Assembly (NCBI GenBank): GCA_900543525.1
Contig: UQRS01000080.1
Coordinates: 1 to 9,592, forward strand
Source of the DNA: an uncultured Oscillospiraceae bacterium
GTDB taxonomy: Bacteria; Bacillota; Clostridia; Oscillospirales; Acutalibacteraceae
Length of the DNA: 9,592 nt
Reading direction: 5' to 3'
Shown: piece by piece, positions 1 to 5,613 of the stretch
Position numbering within the stretch: the first letter of the stretch is position 1
How the letters are laid out: each line of letters opens with the position of its first letter
The notes under the pieces: model-generated
What the model saw: only the letters and a program-made list of their open reading frames with translations
What the model was told of the DNA's origin: nothing
Databases searched by the model: none
Program-made: the position numbers and the translations under genes

Positions 1-926
1 CCGCCATGACGACCGAGACAACCTCCACCACCCTGAACGTCGAAAACGGCAGCTACACCGTCCTTGTGCACTCGACAAAGGAGGGGAGCGTGAGCGACCG
101 CACCATCCGGGATCTTATCCTGACGGTCACCGGGACAGACGGCGCCGAAAAGCAGATTCCGCTGACCGATCTGGCCGAGATTACCGAATCGCAGGCGCTG
201 AACAGCATTTCCCGCACCGATCAGCGGCGGTATATTCAGGTTTCGGGCAGCGTCTGTGACGGGTACAACGTCAGTCTTGTGACCGCGGACGCAAAGGCGG
301 CGCTCGCGGATTATGAAAGCGGCGCGGCCGGCGGCAGTGTGCTGGAGTTCTCGGGCGAAAATGAAAATATTATGGAGGCGATGGGGCAGCTGGTCAAAAT
401 GCTGCTGCTGGCGGTTCTGCTGATCTATGTCATCATGGCCGCGCAGTTCCAGTCGCTGCGTTCTCCCTTTATTGTGATGTTCACCATTCCGTTGGCCTTT
501 ACCGGCGGCCTTCTCGGACTGCTTCTGACCGGGCAGGTGGTCAGCGTAATCTCCATGATCGGCTTTGTGATGCTTTCGGGCATCATCGTCAACAACGGCA
601 TCGTGCTGGTCGACTACATCAACCAGCTGCGCGCCGCGGGAACATCGAAGCGCGAGGCAATTGTCGAGGCCGGAAAGACCCGCATGCGCCCCATTCTCAT
701 GACCTCGCTGACCACGATTCTTGCGCTTTCGGTTACCGCTTTTTCGGACGGTATGGGGGCGGAGATGATGCAGCCGATTTCGATTGTCTGCATCGGCGGC
801 CTGATTTATGCCACCCTGATGACCCTCTTTGTCGTGCCGGTCATCTATGATCTGATGGGCAAAAAGAACTACACGGTTGTCCGGGATGAGGAGCTGGAGT
901 ATACGGATGAAGAGGGGTTAATCTGA
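1..926 (+). CDS. RND-family efflux permease, C-terminal part (5' truncated by window)
   Basis: This is the last 307 residues of an RND (HAE1/AcrB-like) inner-membrane exporter; the frame is open to the window's first base, so the ATG at 6 is internal and not the start. The first ~115 residues read as the end of the second extracytoplasmic (porter/docking) domain. They are followed by five hydrophobic segments corresponding to TM8-TM12, starting near the motif MAAQFQSL. The signature GIIVNNGIVLVDY (TM10) and the R-x-RPILMTSLTTILAL stretch (TM11) are typical of the family. RND pumps use the proton gradient to extrude drugs, lipids or metals. At the position of AcrB Lys940 in TM10 there is Asn, which is common outside Proteobacteria; the TM4 Asp pair lies outside the window. 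The protein ends with a short acidic cytoplasmic tail. The substrate cannot be told from sequence. The family call is secure. Confidence 0.93.
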   Translation, partial: AMTTETTSTTLNVENGSYTVLVHSTKEGSVSDRTIRDLILTVTGTDGAEKQIPLTDLAEITESQALNSISRTDQRRYIQVSGSVCDGYNVSLVTADAKAALADYESGAAGGSVLEFSGENENIMEAMGQLVKMLLLAVLLIYVIMAAQFQSLRSPFIVMFTIPLAFTGGLLGLLLTGQVVSVISMIGFVMLSGIIVNNGIVLVDYINQLRAAGTSKREAIVEAGKTRMRPILMTSLTTILALSVTAFSDGMGAEMMQPISIVCIGGLIYATLMTLFVVPVIYDLMGKKNYTVVRDEELEYTDEEGLI

Positions 927-946
927 TCTTCTGAAAAAACGGAGAG

Positions 947-1012
947 GGGAGAGACTCTGCCTTCTCCCTGAACGGATAGAGCGCCCTTTTGCGGGGAGGA
1001 GCTTCTCCCCGT
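947..1012 (+). other. Two consecutive hairpins between the RND gene and mscS
   Basis: GGGAGA at 947-952 can pair with TCTCCC at 963-968. A stronger stem follows: CGGGGAG at 992-998 pairs with CTCCCCG at 1005-1011, extendable by G-U pairs at both ends. Neither is followed by a T run, so they are not convincing intrinsic terminators. They could be weak 3' processing or attenuation structures, and mscS may still be read through from the RND transcript. No sigma-70-like promoter was recognised in the 121-base gap. Confidence 0.35.
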
Positions 1013-1047
1013 GCGGTTCGCGTTTAAGAATAGAGAGGAGCGGTAAA

Positions 1048-1854
1048 ATGGAAGTCTTTCTTGAAAAGCTGGCGTCAGCCGGCATGAATCTGGGGCTGAA
1101 GCTTCTTCTGGCGGCGGCAGTCCTGTTCATCGGGTTCCGGCTGGTGAAATTTTTGATGAAGCATCTGGTGAAGGGACGCGCCTTCTCACATATGGATGAG
1201 GGCGCCCGCTCCTTTATCTCCAGCTGCCTGACCGTGCTGCTTGACGCGGCGATTGTGCTTACGGCGGCGTATATCCTCGGGCTGCCGGTCAGTTCCTTCC
1301 TGGCGCTGTTTGCCTCAGCCGGGGTAGCGATTGGCCTCGCCATGCAGGGGGCGCTCAGCAATTTTGCCGGAGGGCTGATGATCCTGATTTTCAAGCCCTT
1401 CCGGGTGGGGGATTATATCGAAACCGCCAACTCCGCCGGCATCGTGCAGGAGATCACGGTCATCTACACCATCCTGCAAACCTATGACAACAAGCGGATT
1501 ACTCTGCCCAACGGTGCGCTTACCAACGCGGCCGTCATCAACCATACGCATGAGGCTGTGCGACGGGTTGATTTGACCTTTTGCACCGAGTATGCCGCGG
1601 ATATTGAGGAGGTAAAGCGCGTGCTGCTGTCGGCTGCAAAGGCTGACGAACGCGTCCTCTCTGAGCCGGCGGCCTTTGTCGGGCTGGAGAAGCAGGCTGA
1701 CAGCGCGCTGGAGTTTATCCTCCGCGCCTGGTGCCGGACGGAGGATTACTGGCCGGTTTATTATGCTTTGAATGAGGCGGGCAAGATCGCGCTGGACAAA
1801 GCGGGAATTGCCATTCCGTATCCGCAGCTTGACGTGCATGTGAAGCCGGAATGA
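1048..1854 (+). CDS. mscS: MscS-family small-conductance mechanosensitive channel
   Basis: This is a 268-residue channel that opens under membrane tension and releases small solutes during osmotic downshock; it acts as a heptamer in the cytoplasmic membrane. Three N-terminal hydrophobic segments lie at about residues 13-40, 50-80 and 85-125. The third is the pore helix, rich in Gly and Ala (AGVAIGLAMQGALSNFAGG), and leads into FKPFRVGDYIE, the hallmark entry to the beta domain. The beta domain contains the LPNG motif. The C-terminal alpha/beta domain ends with PYPQLDVHV, matching the conserved E. coli MscS end (PYPQMDV). Length is close to E. coli MscS (286). The ATG at 1048 has an AGAGGAG ribosome site at 1034-1040. 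It follows the RND gene after 121 bases. The symbol names the family; paralogues such as ynaI/mscK types are longer. Confidence 0.93.
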   Translation: MEVFLEKLASAGMNLGLKLLLAAAVLFIGFRLVKFLMKHLVKGRAFSHMDEGARSFISSCLTVLLDAAIVLTAAYILGLPVSSFLALFASAGVAIGLAMQGALSNFAGGLMILIFKPFRVGDYIETANSAGIVQEITVIYTILQTYDNKRITLPNGALTNAAVINHTHEAVRRVDLTFCTEYAADIEEVKRVLLSAAKADERVLSEPAAFVGLEKQADSALEFILRAWCRTEDYWPVYYALNEAGKIALDKAGIAIPYPQLDVHVKPE

Positions 1855-1858
1855 TCGA

Positions 1859-1917
1859 GGAGGGCTAATAAAGCCTCCGGAGAGCGGTTACAAGCAGCCG
1901 CTTTGTTCGAAAGCGGC
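1859..1917 (+). other. Two 3' hairpins just after mscS
   Basis: Immediately after the mscS stop, GGAGGGCT (1859-1866) pairs with AGCCTCC (1872-1878) with one bulged G. A perfect 8-bp stem follows, GCCGCTTT (1897-1904) with AAAGCGGC (1910-1917), closing a GTTCG loop. Neither has a T tail. They may protect the mRNA 3' end or act together with the terminators downstream. No gene was found between 1855 and 2069. Confidence 0.45.
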
Positions 1918-1948
1918 CCCTGCCACCCCGGGAAAAGATTTTTTGCGG

Positions 1949-1969
1949 AAGGCTTTCGGTCGCCTTTTT
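1949..1969 (+). terminator. Possible intrinsic terminator of mscS
   Basis: AAGGC (1949-1953) pairs with GCCTT (1962-1966) around an 8-base loop, and the stem runs into TTTTT (1965-1969). The stem is short, but the flanking GCGG (1945-1948) and CCGC (1971-1974) could extend it across an internal loop. It lies about 100 bases after the mscS stop. It is weaker than the long terminator at 2013-2057. Confidence 0.4.
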
Positions 1970-2012
1970 GCCGCATTCCGGCTGTTTTTGATTGACGATA
2001 CTTAAAACAGCA

Positions 2013-2057
2013 AAAACCCCGTGGGGGAAGGATTTTTCTTCCCCCCCACGGGGTTTT
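2013..2057. terminator. Long bidirectional terminator between convergent mscS and DUF6472-like gene
   Basis: An A run followed by CCCCGTGGGGG (2017-2027) pairs with CCCCCACGGGG (2043-2053), which is followed by TTTT (2054-2057). The stem can be extended by AAG (2028-2030) with CTT (2038-2040) past a two-C bulge. On the minus strand the same stem ends in a run of five T (complement of 2012-2016). It therefore fits as a shared terminator for the plus-strand mscS and the minus-strand operon ending at 2070. Confidence 0.88.
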
Positions 2058-2069
2058 ATGCATAAAGCT

Positions 2070-2252
2070 TCAGTTTTGTTTGCGGACGATTTCGTACTCA
2101 TCCCCCGAGACATAGTAGGGACAGTCGGCATAGCCGCCGGTCAGGAAGCGTACCATCTCATCCTCGTCCAGATTCATGTCGCAGTAGTAGCAGTCGTACT
2201 CGTCGTCGTAAACATAGTTGTTGCAGCACTCGCAGTTGGTTTTGCCGGGCAT
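2070..2252 (-). CDS. Small Cys-rich DUF6472-like protein
   Basis: This 60-residue acidic protein looks like the DUF6472 family, small proteins I recall from Clostridia; that match is from memory of the family pattern (Y-D-EY-..YYCDMNLDEDE..RFL..Y.DCPYY..GDEY.IVRKQ). Function is unknown. Six cysteines (Cys7, 9, 10, 21, 24, 44) are visible, and Cys7/Cys10/Cys24/Cys44 could form a metal site, which is inference. It has no signal peptide or membrane segment. A longer reading exists upstream, but the ATG at 2252 is chosen because a perfect AGGAGG (complement of 2260-2265) sits seven bases before it. The palindrome GGGCGCCC (2253-2260) lies between this site and the start codon and might tune initiation. 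It is the last gene of the minus-strand block, 29 bases after the S26-like gene, and ends 12 bases before the strong terminator. Confidence 0.85.
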   Translation of the reverse strand: MPGKTNCECCNNYVYDDEYDCYYCDMNLDEDEMVRFLTGGYADCPYYVSGDEYEIVRKQN

Positions 2253-2281
2253 GGGCGCCCCTCCTTTTTGCGGCCGGAATG

Positions 2282-2737
2282 CTATTTTTTTGTCCACTGC
2301 CTGCATTTTCCCACGACGCGGGCGCGAAGCTTTAGCCAACCTCGCCTTGCCCACAGCGTCCGGCAATAGAGGCGGTAGCCCGGCGTGTTCAGGCCGTTAT
2401 AAACACCGTCCTGGTAAAAGCCCTTTACCAGGCCAATGATGTTTTGCGGCTTTAAGCCGGTTTCCAGAACATATTGATTGTCGCCGCACATGGTATAGCC
2501 GTTTGCCTCCACCGACACAACCCGATGAAGAAGAAAGATACCGTTCTCCCTGCGGTAAAAGAGAATATCGTGCTTGCGGGGCGGCGTGTCCAGCCGGGTC
2601 AGCACAACCTTGCACCGGCCGGGCGAAAGGAGGGGAAGCATGCTGTCCCCCTCCGGCGAGAAGGAAACCTCCCGCCCGGATTGCAGCATATCGGCCATAA
2701 CCGGCGCCAGCGCGTCGAGAGATAAGCGATTCACCAT
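2282..2737 (-). CDS. S24/S26-family (signal-peptidase-like) serine protease, no membrane anchor
   Basis: This 151-residue protein carries the signal-peptidase I / S26 fold landmarks. These are the EGDSMLPLL box with nucleophile Ser32, a KHDILFYRR strand, LLHRVV with His71 where bacterial SPase I has the general-base Lys, and CGDNQ with Asp86, followed by NIIGLV. Ser-His-type S26 enzymes are known in SipW and ER signal peptidases. There is no hydrophobic anchor at either end; the C terminus is strongly basic (WARRGWLKLRARVV). The ATG at 2737 overlaps the upstream stop by one base (TAATG), so translation is probably coupled. An in-frame start at 2818 would add 27 residues inside the dockerin gene and is unlikely. 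Such short 'S24/S26 family peptidases' occur in Clostridia, some near peptide-modification genes, but their substrates are mostly unknown. Whether it is catalytically active is inference. Confidence 0.82.
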   Translation of the reverse strand: MVNRLSLDALAPVMADMLQSGREVSFSPEGDSMLPLLSPGRCKVVLTRLDTPPRKHDILFYRRENGIFLLHRVVSVEANGYTMCGDNQYVLETGLKPQNIIGLVKGFYQDGVYNGLNTPGYRLYCRTLWARRGWLKLRARVVGKCRQWTKK

Positions 2738-4026
2738 TATCCCTGCACGATAATCATGCGCAGATAGACGACGTCGCTTACGGTCAGGCGCTCGTCGCCG
2801 TTGACATCGCCGCTCCACTGCTCGGCCTCCCCAGCGGTGCCGGAGAGGATGATGCTGCGCAGCGCAACTACGTCAGAGACGGTGACCGAACCGTCGTTAT
2901 TGACGTCGCAAATGCGATATTCCGGAATTGTTCCGCCGTTTTCCAGAACGCGCAGAGATTTTTCTGCGACCAGAAGCAGATGATAATTGTGCACGAGCGA
3001 ACGGATGGTGTCGCTCTCCAGCGCGTCATAGGCGGCGCGGGCGGCGCGGACATCCTCTTGCGCGGAGGTGGAGGTGACCTTGCCGATGGCGTCGATCAGC
3101 TCCTCAACCCGCTCGGCCGGCGCTTTGGCATCTCCGACAGAGACAAAGGAAAGCTGGTTATCTTTCGCATATTTTTCCGCATAAGCGCCGGTGTAGCCAT
3201 AGATGGTAAAGCCGGCCGCAGTGCCGGAAAAAGCGGCGGCGCCAATGCTGTCCAGTGTTTTGGGAAGGGTGGCCTTGGCCAGTGCACCGCAGGCAGAGAA
3301 GGCGGACGATCCGATCGAAGCGACACCCTCGGGCAGCGTGATTTCGGTCAGCTGCTTGCAGGACTGAAAAGCGCTGTTCTGAATGCTGCGGATGGAGGCG
3401 GGGAAGCTTACTGCGGTGACGGGGCTGTAGGCAAAGGCGGTGGTGCGGATCGTCTCCACACCGTCGGCAATGCTGTAAGCGCCCGCGCGGCCGGTCGGAT
3501 AAGCGGCCAGCGTCTTTCCGTCAGCGGAGTAAAGCACGCCGTCAACGGATTTGTAATATGCGCTGCCATCCTCTGCATAAATACCGGTCAGCTTGTCGCA
3601 GGCCGTGAACAGATACATGCCCAGCGTGCTGACGTTTTTCGGCAGCGTGATTTCCGGCAGCACCAGACAGAGGTTAAAGGCCAGGTTTCCGATACTCTCC
3701 AGCGAGGAGGGAAGATGAATATCGGTCAGCTTGCGGCACTGGTCAAAGGCGTAGTTGCCGATGCTGCGCACCCCCTCCGGCAGGGTGACCGAAACCACGC
3801 CCTTGCCGATGAAGGCCTCCTCGCCGATCGCCGTGACCGCCTTGCCCTCGATCTGCGCCGGAATAGAAACGGTGGTGTTGCTGCCGTTGTAGCGGGTGAT
3901 CGTGACCTCATCTCCCGCGACGGTGTAGGAAAAATCTCCCGATGTGGCCGCCCCGGCGGTGAGAATCATCGAAAAGCAGGAAAGGCAGAGGCAAAGCGCC
4001 AGCAGAAGGGATAGCGTTCGTTTCAT
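2737..4026 (-). CDS. Secreted BspA-type LRR protein with C-terminal dockerin
   Basis: The protein has 429 residues. A clear signal peptide (MKRTLSLLLALCLCLSCFSM..., cleavage likely after the GAA near residue 27) is followed by a short beta region. About seven LRR_5 (BspA/Treponema pallidum-type) repeats follow at residues ~45-290, with recurring phrases such as LPEGVxSIGxxAFxxC and ITLPxxVxxLG. A helical module at ~305-365 has the pattern VEELIDAIGKVT..AR.AYDAL..LV.NY..L..AE, found in many clostridial surface proteins. The C terminus holds two dockerin-like calcium loops, DVNNDGSVTVSDVV (from Asp374) and DVNGDERLTVSDVV (from Asp407). Dockerins bind cohesins, so attachment to a cell-surface or cellulosome-like scaffold is inferred. 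The start at 4026 has an AAAGAGG site nine bases upstream. It lies 45 bases after ychF with no promoter or terminator seen, and its stop overlaps the protease start. Confidence 0.9.
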   Translation of the reverse strand: MKRTLSLLLALCLCLSCFSMILTAGAATSGDFSYTVAGDEVTITRYNGSNTTVSIPAQIEGKAVTAIGEEAFIGKGVVSVTLPEGVRSIGNYAFDQCRKLTDIHLPSSLESIGNLAFNLCLVLPEITLPKNVSTLGMYLFTACDKLTGIYAEDGSAYYKSVDGVLYSADGKTLAAYPTGRAGAYSIADGVETIRTTAFAYSPVTAVSFPASIRSIQNSAFQSCKQLTEITLPEGVASIGSSAFSACGALAKATLPKTLDSIGAAAFSGTAAGFTIYGYTGAYAEKYAKDNQLSFVSVGDAKAPAERVEELIDAIGKVTSTSAQEDVRAARAAYDALESDTIRSLVHNYHLLLVAEKSLRVLENGGTIPEYRICDVNNDGSVTVSDVVALRSIILSGTAGEAEQWSGDVNGDERLTVSDVVYLRMIIVQG

Positions 4027-4071
4027 GATAGAAAACCTCTTTTCAAATTTTGTAAATGCCGTGGAATGCGT

Positions 4072-5166
4072 TTATACGTTAAAGCGGAAGAGGACGATGT
4101 CCCCGTCTTTCATAACATACTCCTTACCCTCGCTGCGGACGAGTCCCTTTTCCTTCGCGGCGGTCATACTGCCGCAGGCCATCAGCTCGTCAAAGGAGAT
4201 TACCTCCGCCCGGATGAAGCCGCGCTCGAAATCGGTGTGAATTTTGCCGGCGGCCTGCGGAGCTTTGGTGCCTTGCGTAATCGTCCAGGCGCGCACCTCC
4301 GGCTGCCCGGCCGTCAGATAGGAGATCAGCCCCAGCAGGGAGTAGCATTTGGAAATCAGCCGGTCGAGACCTGACTGCTCCAGCCCGAGCTCGGATAAAA
4401 AGACCGCCTTTTCCTCCGGCTCCATGCCGGCGATCTCGGCCTCCAGCTCGGCGCAGATGGGGAGCGTCTCAGCTCCCTCGGCCTTTGCGATGGCCTGCAC
4501 CGTGTTGTACCGTTCATTTTGCTCGATGCCGTCGGTGAAGTCGACCTCACTCATATTGCAGGCGTAGATGACCGGCTTCAGGGAGAGCAGCGCGATGGAG
4601 GAAAGAATCTCCTCCTCGCTTTCGCTGCGCTCGATCGACCGGGCGGGCTTCCCACTCTCCAGATGATCATACAGCCGGCGGAGGAAATCTACCTCTCCCG
4701 CAAGGGATTTGTCGCCCTTCATGGCTTTGGACGTGCGGTCGAGGCGGCGCTGCACCATCTCCAGATCCGAGAAGATCAGCTCGATGTTGATGGTTTCGAT
4801 GTCACGGGCGGGATCTACAGAACCGTCGACGTGGACGATGTCGTCGTTCTCAAAGCAGCGAACAACGTGGACGATGGCGTCCACCTCCCGTATGTTGGCC
4901 AGGAACTGGTTGCCCAGCCCCTCTCCCTTGGAGGCGCCGCGCACCAGACCGGCGATATCGACAAACTCGATCACGGCCGGGGTGATCTTGTCGGGATGGT
5001 ACATCTCCGCCAGCGCGTCGAGGCGGCTGTCCGGCACCGATACGACGCCGATGTTCGGCTCGATGGTGCAAAAGGGGTAGTTGGCTGCGCCGGCGCCGGC
5101 GTTGGTGATTGCGTTGAAGAGGGTGGACTTGCCGACGTTGGGCAGTCCCACGATACCGAGTTTCAT
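4072..5166 (-). CDS. ychF: YchF/OLA1-family redox-regulated ATPase
   Basis: This is a 364-residue P-loop protein of the Obg-related YchF family, which prefers ATP over GTP, binds ribosomes and affects stress responses. GLPNVGKST at residues 7-15 is the Walker A motif, and DIAGLV at 70-75 is the G3 region. NMSE at 204-207 replaces the NKxD motif of true GTPases, which is the YchF hallmark explaining the changed nucleotide preference. A coiled-coil region lies at ~130-180, and the C-terminal TGS domain ends in GDIVLFRFNV, typical of the family. Length matches E. coli YchF (363). The start at 5166 (MKLGIVG) is chosen by family alignment. An ATG at 5178 (MSNF-MKLG) is possible, but the only SD-like AAGGA abuts it directly and lies 12 bases from 5166, so the start is a little uncertain. 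It is the first gene of the minus-strand block, with a promoter at 5284-5312. Confidence 0.96.
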   Translation of the reverse strand: MKLGIVGLPNVGKSTLFNAITNAGAGAANYPFCTIEPNIGVVSVPDSRLDALAEMYHPDKITPAVIEFVDIAGLVRGASKGEGLGNQFLANIREVDAIVHVVRCFENDDIVHVDGSVDPARDIETINIELIFSDLEMVQRRLDRTSKAMKGDKSLAGEVDFLRRLYDHLESGKPARSIERSESEEEILSSIALLSLKPVIYACNMSEVDFTDGIEQNERYNTVQAIAKAEGAETLPICAELEAEIAGMEPEEKAVFLSELGLEQSGLDRLISKCYSLLGLISYLTAGQPEVRAWTITQGTKAPQAAGKIHTDFERGFIRAEVISFDELMACGSMTAAKEKGLVRSEGKEYVMKDGDIVLFRFNV

Positions 5167-5283
5167 AAAATTGGACATTCCTTTCTTTTGGGGAGGATAG
5201 GCATTCTGACGGCTGCGGATGGTTGGCAATGCAAGTTCCGGCCGGCAGAACGCTATTTTGCAGCACAATGATTATACACTTAC

Positions 5284-5312
5284 ATTATAAAACCTGTCCG
5301 CAGAATAATCAA
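5284..5312 (-). promoter_or_regulatory. Sigma-A-type promoter of the ychF operon
   Basis: Reading the minus strand, TTGATT (complement of 5307-5312) is separated by exactly 17 bases from a perfect TATAAT (complement of 5284-5289). Transcription would begin near 5277, giving a leader of about 110 bases before the ychF ATG. A second TATAAT on the same strand (complement of 5271-5276) has no matching -35 hexamer. Confidence 0.75.
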
Positions 5313-5403
5313 GTGGAAATCCATACAGCCGGGGAGTCGGCAGGGGAGAGGGCCGTCAGCCGAACAACCGGTGAAATGTTTTTGACAAAAGGCGGGAAAA
5401 GGG

Positions 5404-5432
5404 TGGAAATTCTCCCTTCCATCCGGTATAAT
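5404..5432 (+). promoter_or_regulatory. Sigma-A-type promoter of the MATE transporter gene
   Basis: TGGAAA (5404-5409, four of six matches to TTGACA) lies exactly 17 bases before a perfect TATAAT (5427-5432). The 14 bases GGTATAATAAAAAA at 5425-5438 recur exactly at the lexA promoter. Transcription would start near 5439, about 175 bases ahead of the coding region. A perfect TTGACA at 5382-5387 is 39 bases from the -10 and is probably not used with it. Confidence 0.65.
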
Positions 5433-5447
5433 AAAAAATCGCCGAGT

Positions 5448-5558
5448 CTTGAAGCGGCGGCTGCAGATTGTGCGGTGAGAGAGAAACATCCGCTCTGCCG
5501 CTCGCTGCCTCAAGAGATGGCTTGAAGCTTTACCTGCTGTCGGAGATGGACAGCCGCT
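5448..5558 (+). promoter_or_regulatory. Structured 5' leader of the MATE gene (candidate attenuator or riboswitch, type unknown)
   Basis: CTTGA (5448-5452) pairs with TCAAG (5510-5514). The adjoining AGCGGC (5453-5458) pairs with GCCGCT (5497-5502), leaving a 7-base bulge on the 3' side. Inside, GCGGTG (5472-5477) pairs with CATCCGC (5487-5493) with one bulge. A second GCCGCT at 5553-5558 could compete for AGCGGC, and CTTGAAGC occurs twice (5448 and 5521). Stacked stems plus an alternative partner are what a switching leader would show. I do not recognise a known riboswitch consensus, and no terminator with a U run precedes the start codon, so any control would more likely be on translation. 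Confidence 0.4.
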
Positions 5559-5613
5559 GCGCTTTTTCGGCCGCTTTTGCCGCCGGAAGCATCGTATCAG
5601 GAAAGGAAAAAAC

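Larger units (their letters stand above)
5167..5613. other. Divergent intergenic control region between ychF and the MATE gene
   Basis: This 447-base stretch contains no gene I can support. From left to right it holds the ychF 5' leader (to about 5277), the minus-strand ychF promoter, a GC-rich middle section, the plus-strand promoter of the transporter (5404-5432) and a structured leader of about 175 bases up to 5613. Open frames crossing it lack ribosome sites and recognisable protein features. Confidence 0.7.

Noticed and set aside
1761..2131. Minus-strand small open frames spanning the mscS 3' end and the terminator
   Set aside because: They run through the 2013-2057 terminator and other hairpins, and lack ribosome sites and recognisable protein features.
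2738..2818. Longer S26-like protein starting at 2818
   Set aside because: The extra 27 residues are Arg-rich, lie entirely within the dockerin gene and precede the conserved fold; the TAATG start is a better fit.
2980..4014. 344-residue open frame on the plus strand opposite the LRR-dockerin gene
   Set aside because: It is antisense to a gene with signal peptide, LRR repeats and dockerin loops. It has low-complexity Gly/Arg/Ala/Asp composition and no recognisable domain, as expected for a GC-rich shadow frame.
4519..5271. 250-residue open frame on the plus strand opposite ychF
   Set aside because: It is a shadow of the clearly conserved ychF frame with no domain of its own.
5382..5387. Perfect TTGACA as -35 element of the MATE promoter
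   Set aside because: It lies 39 bases from the TATAAT at 5427, and no acceptable -10 hexamer is found 16-18 bases downstream of it.
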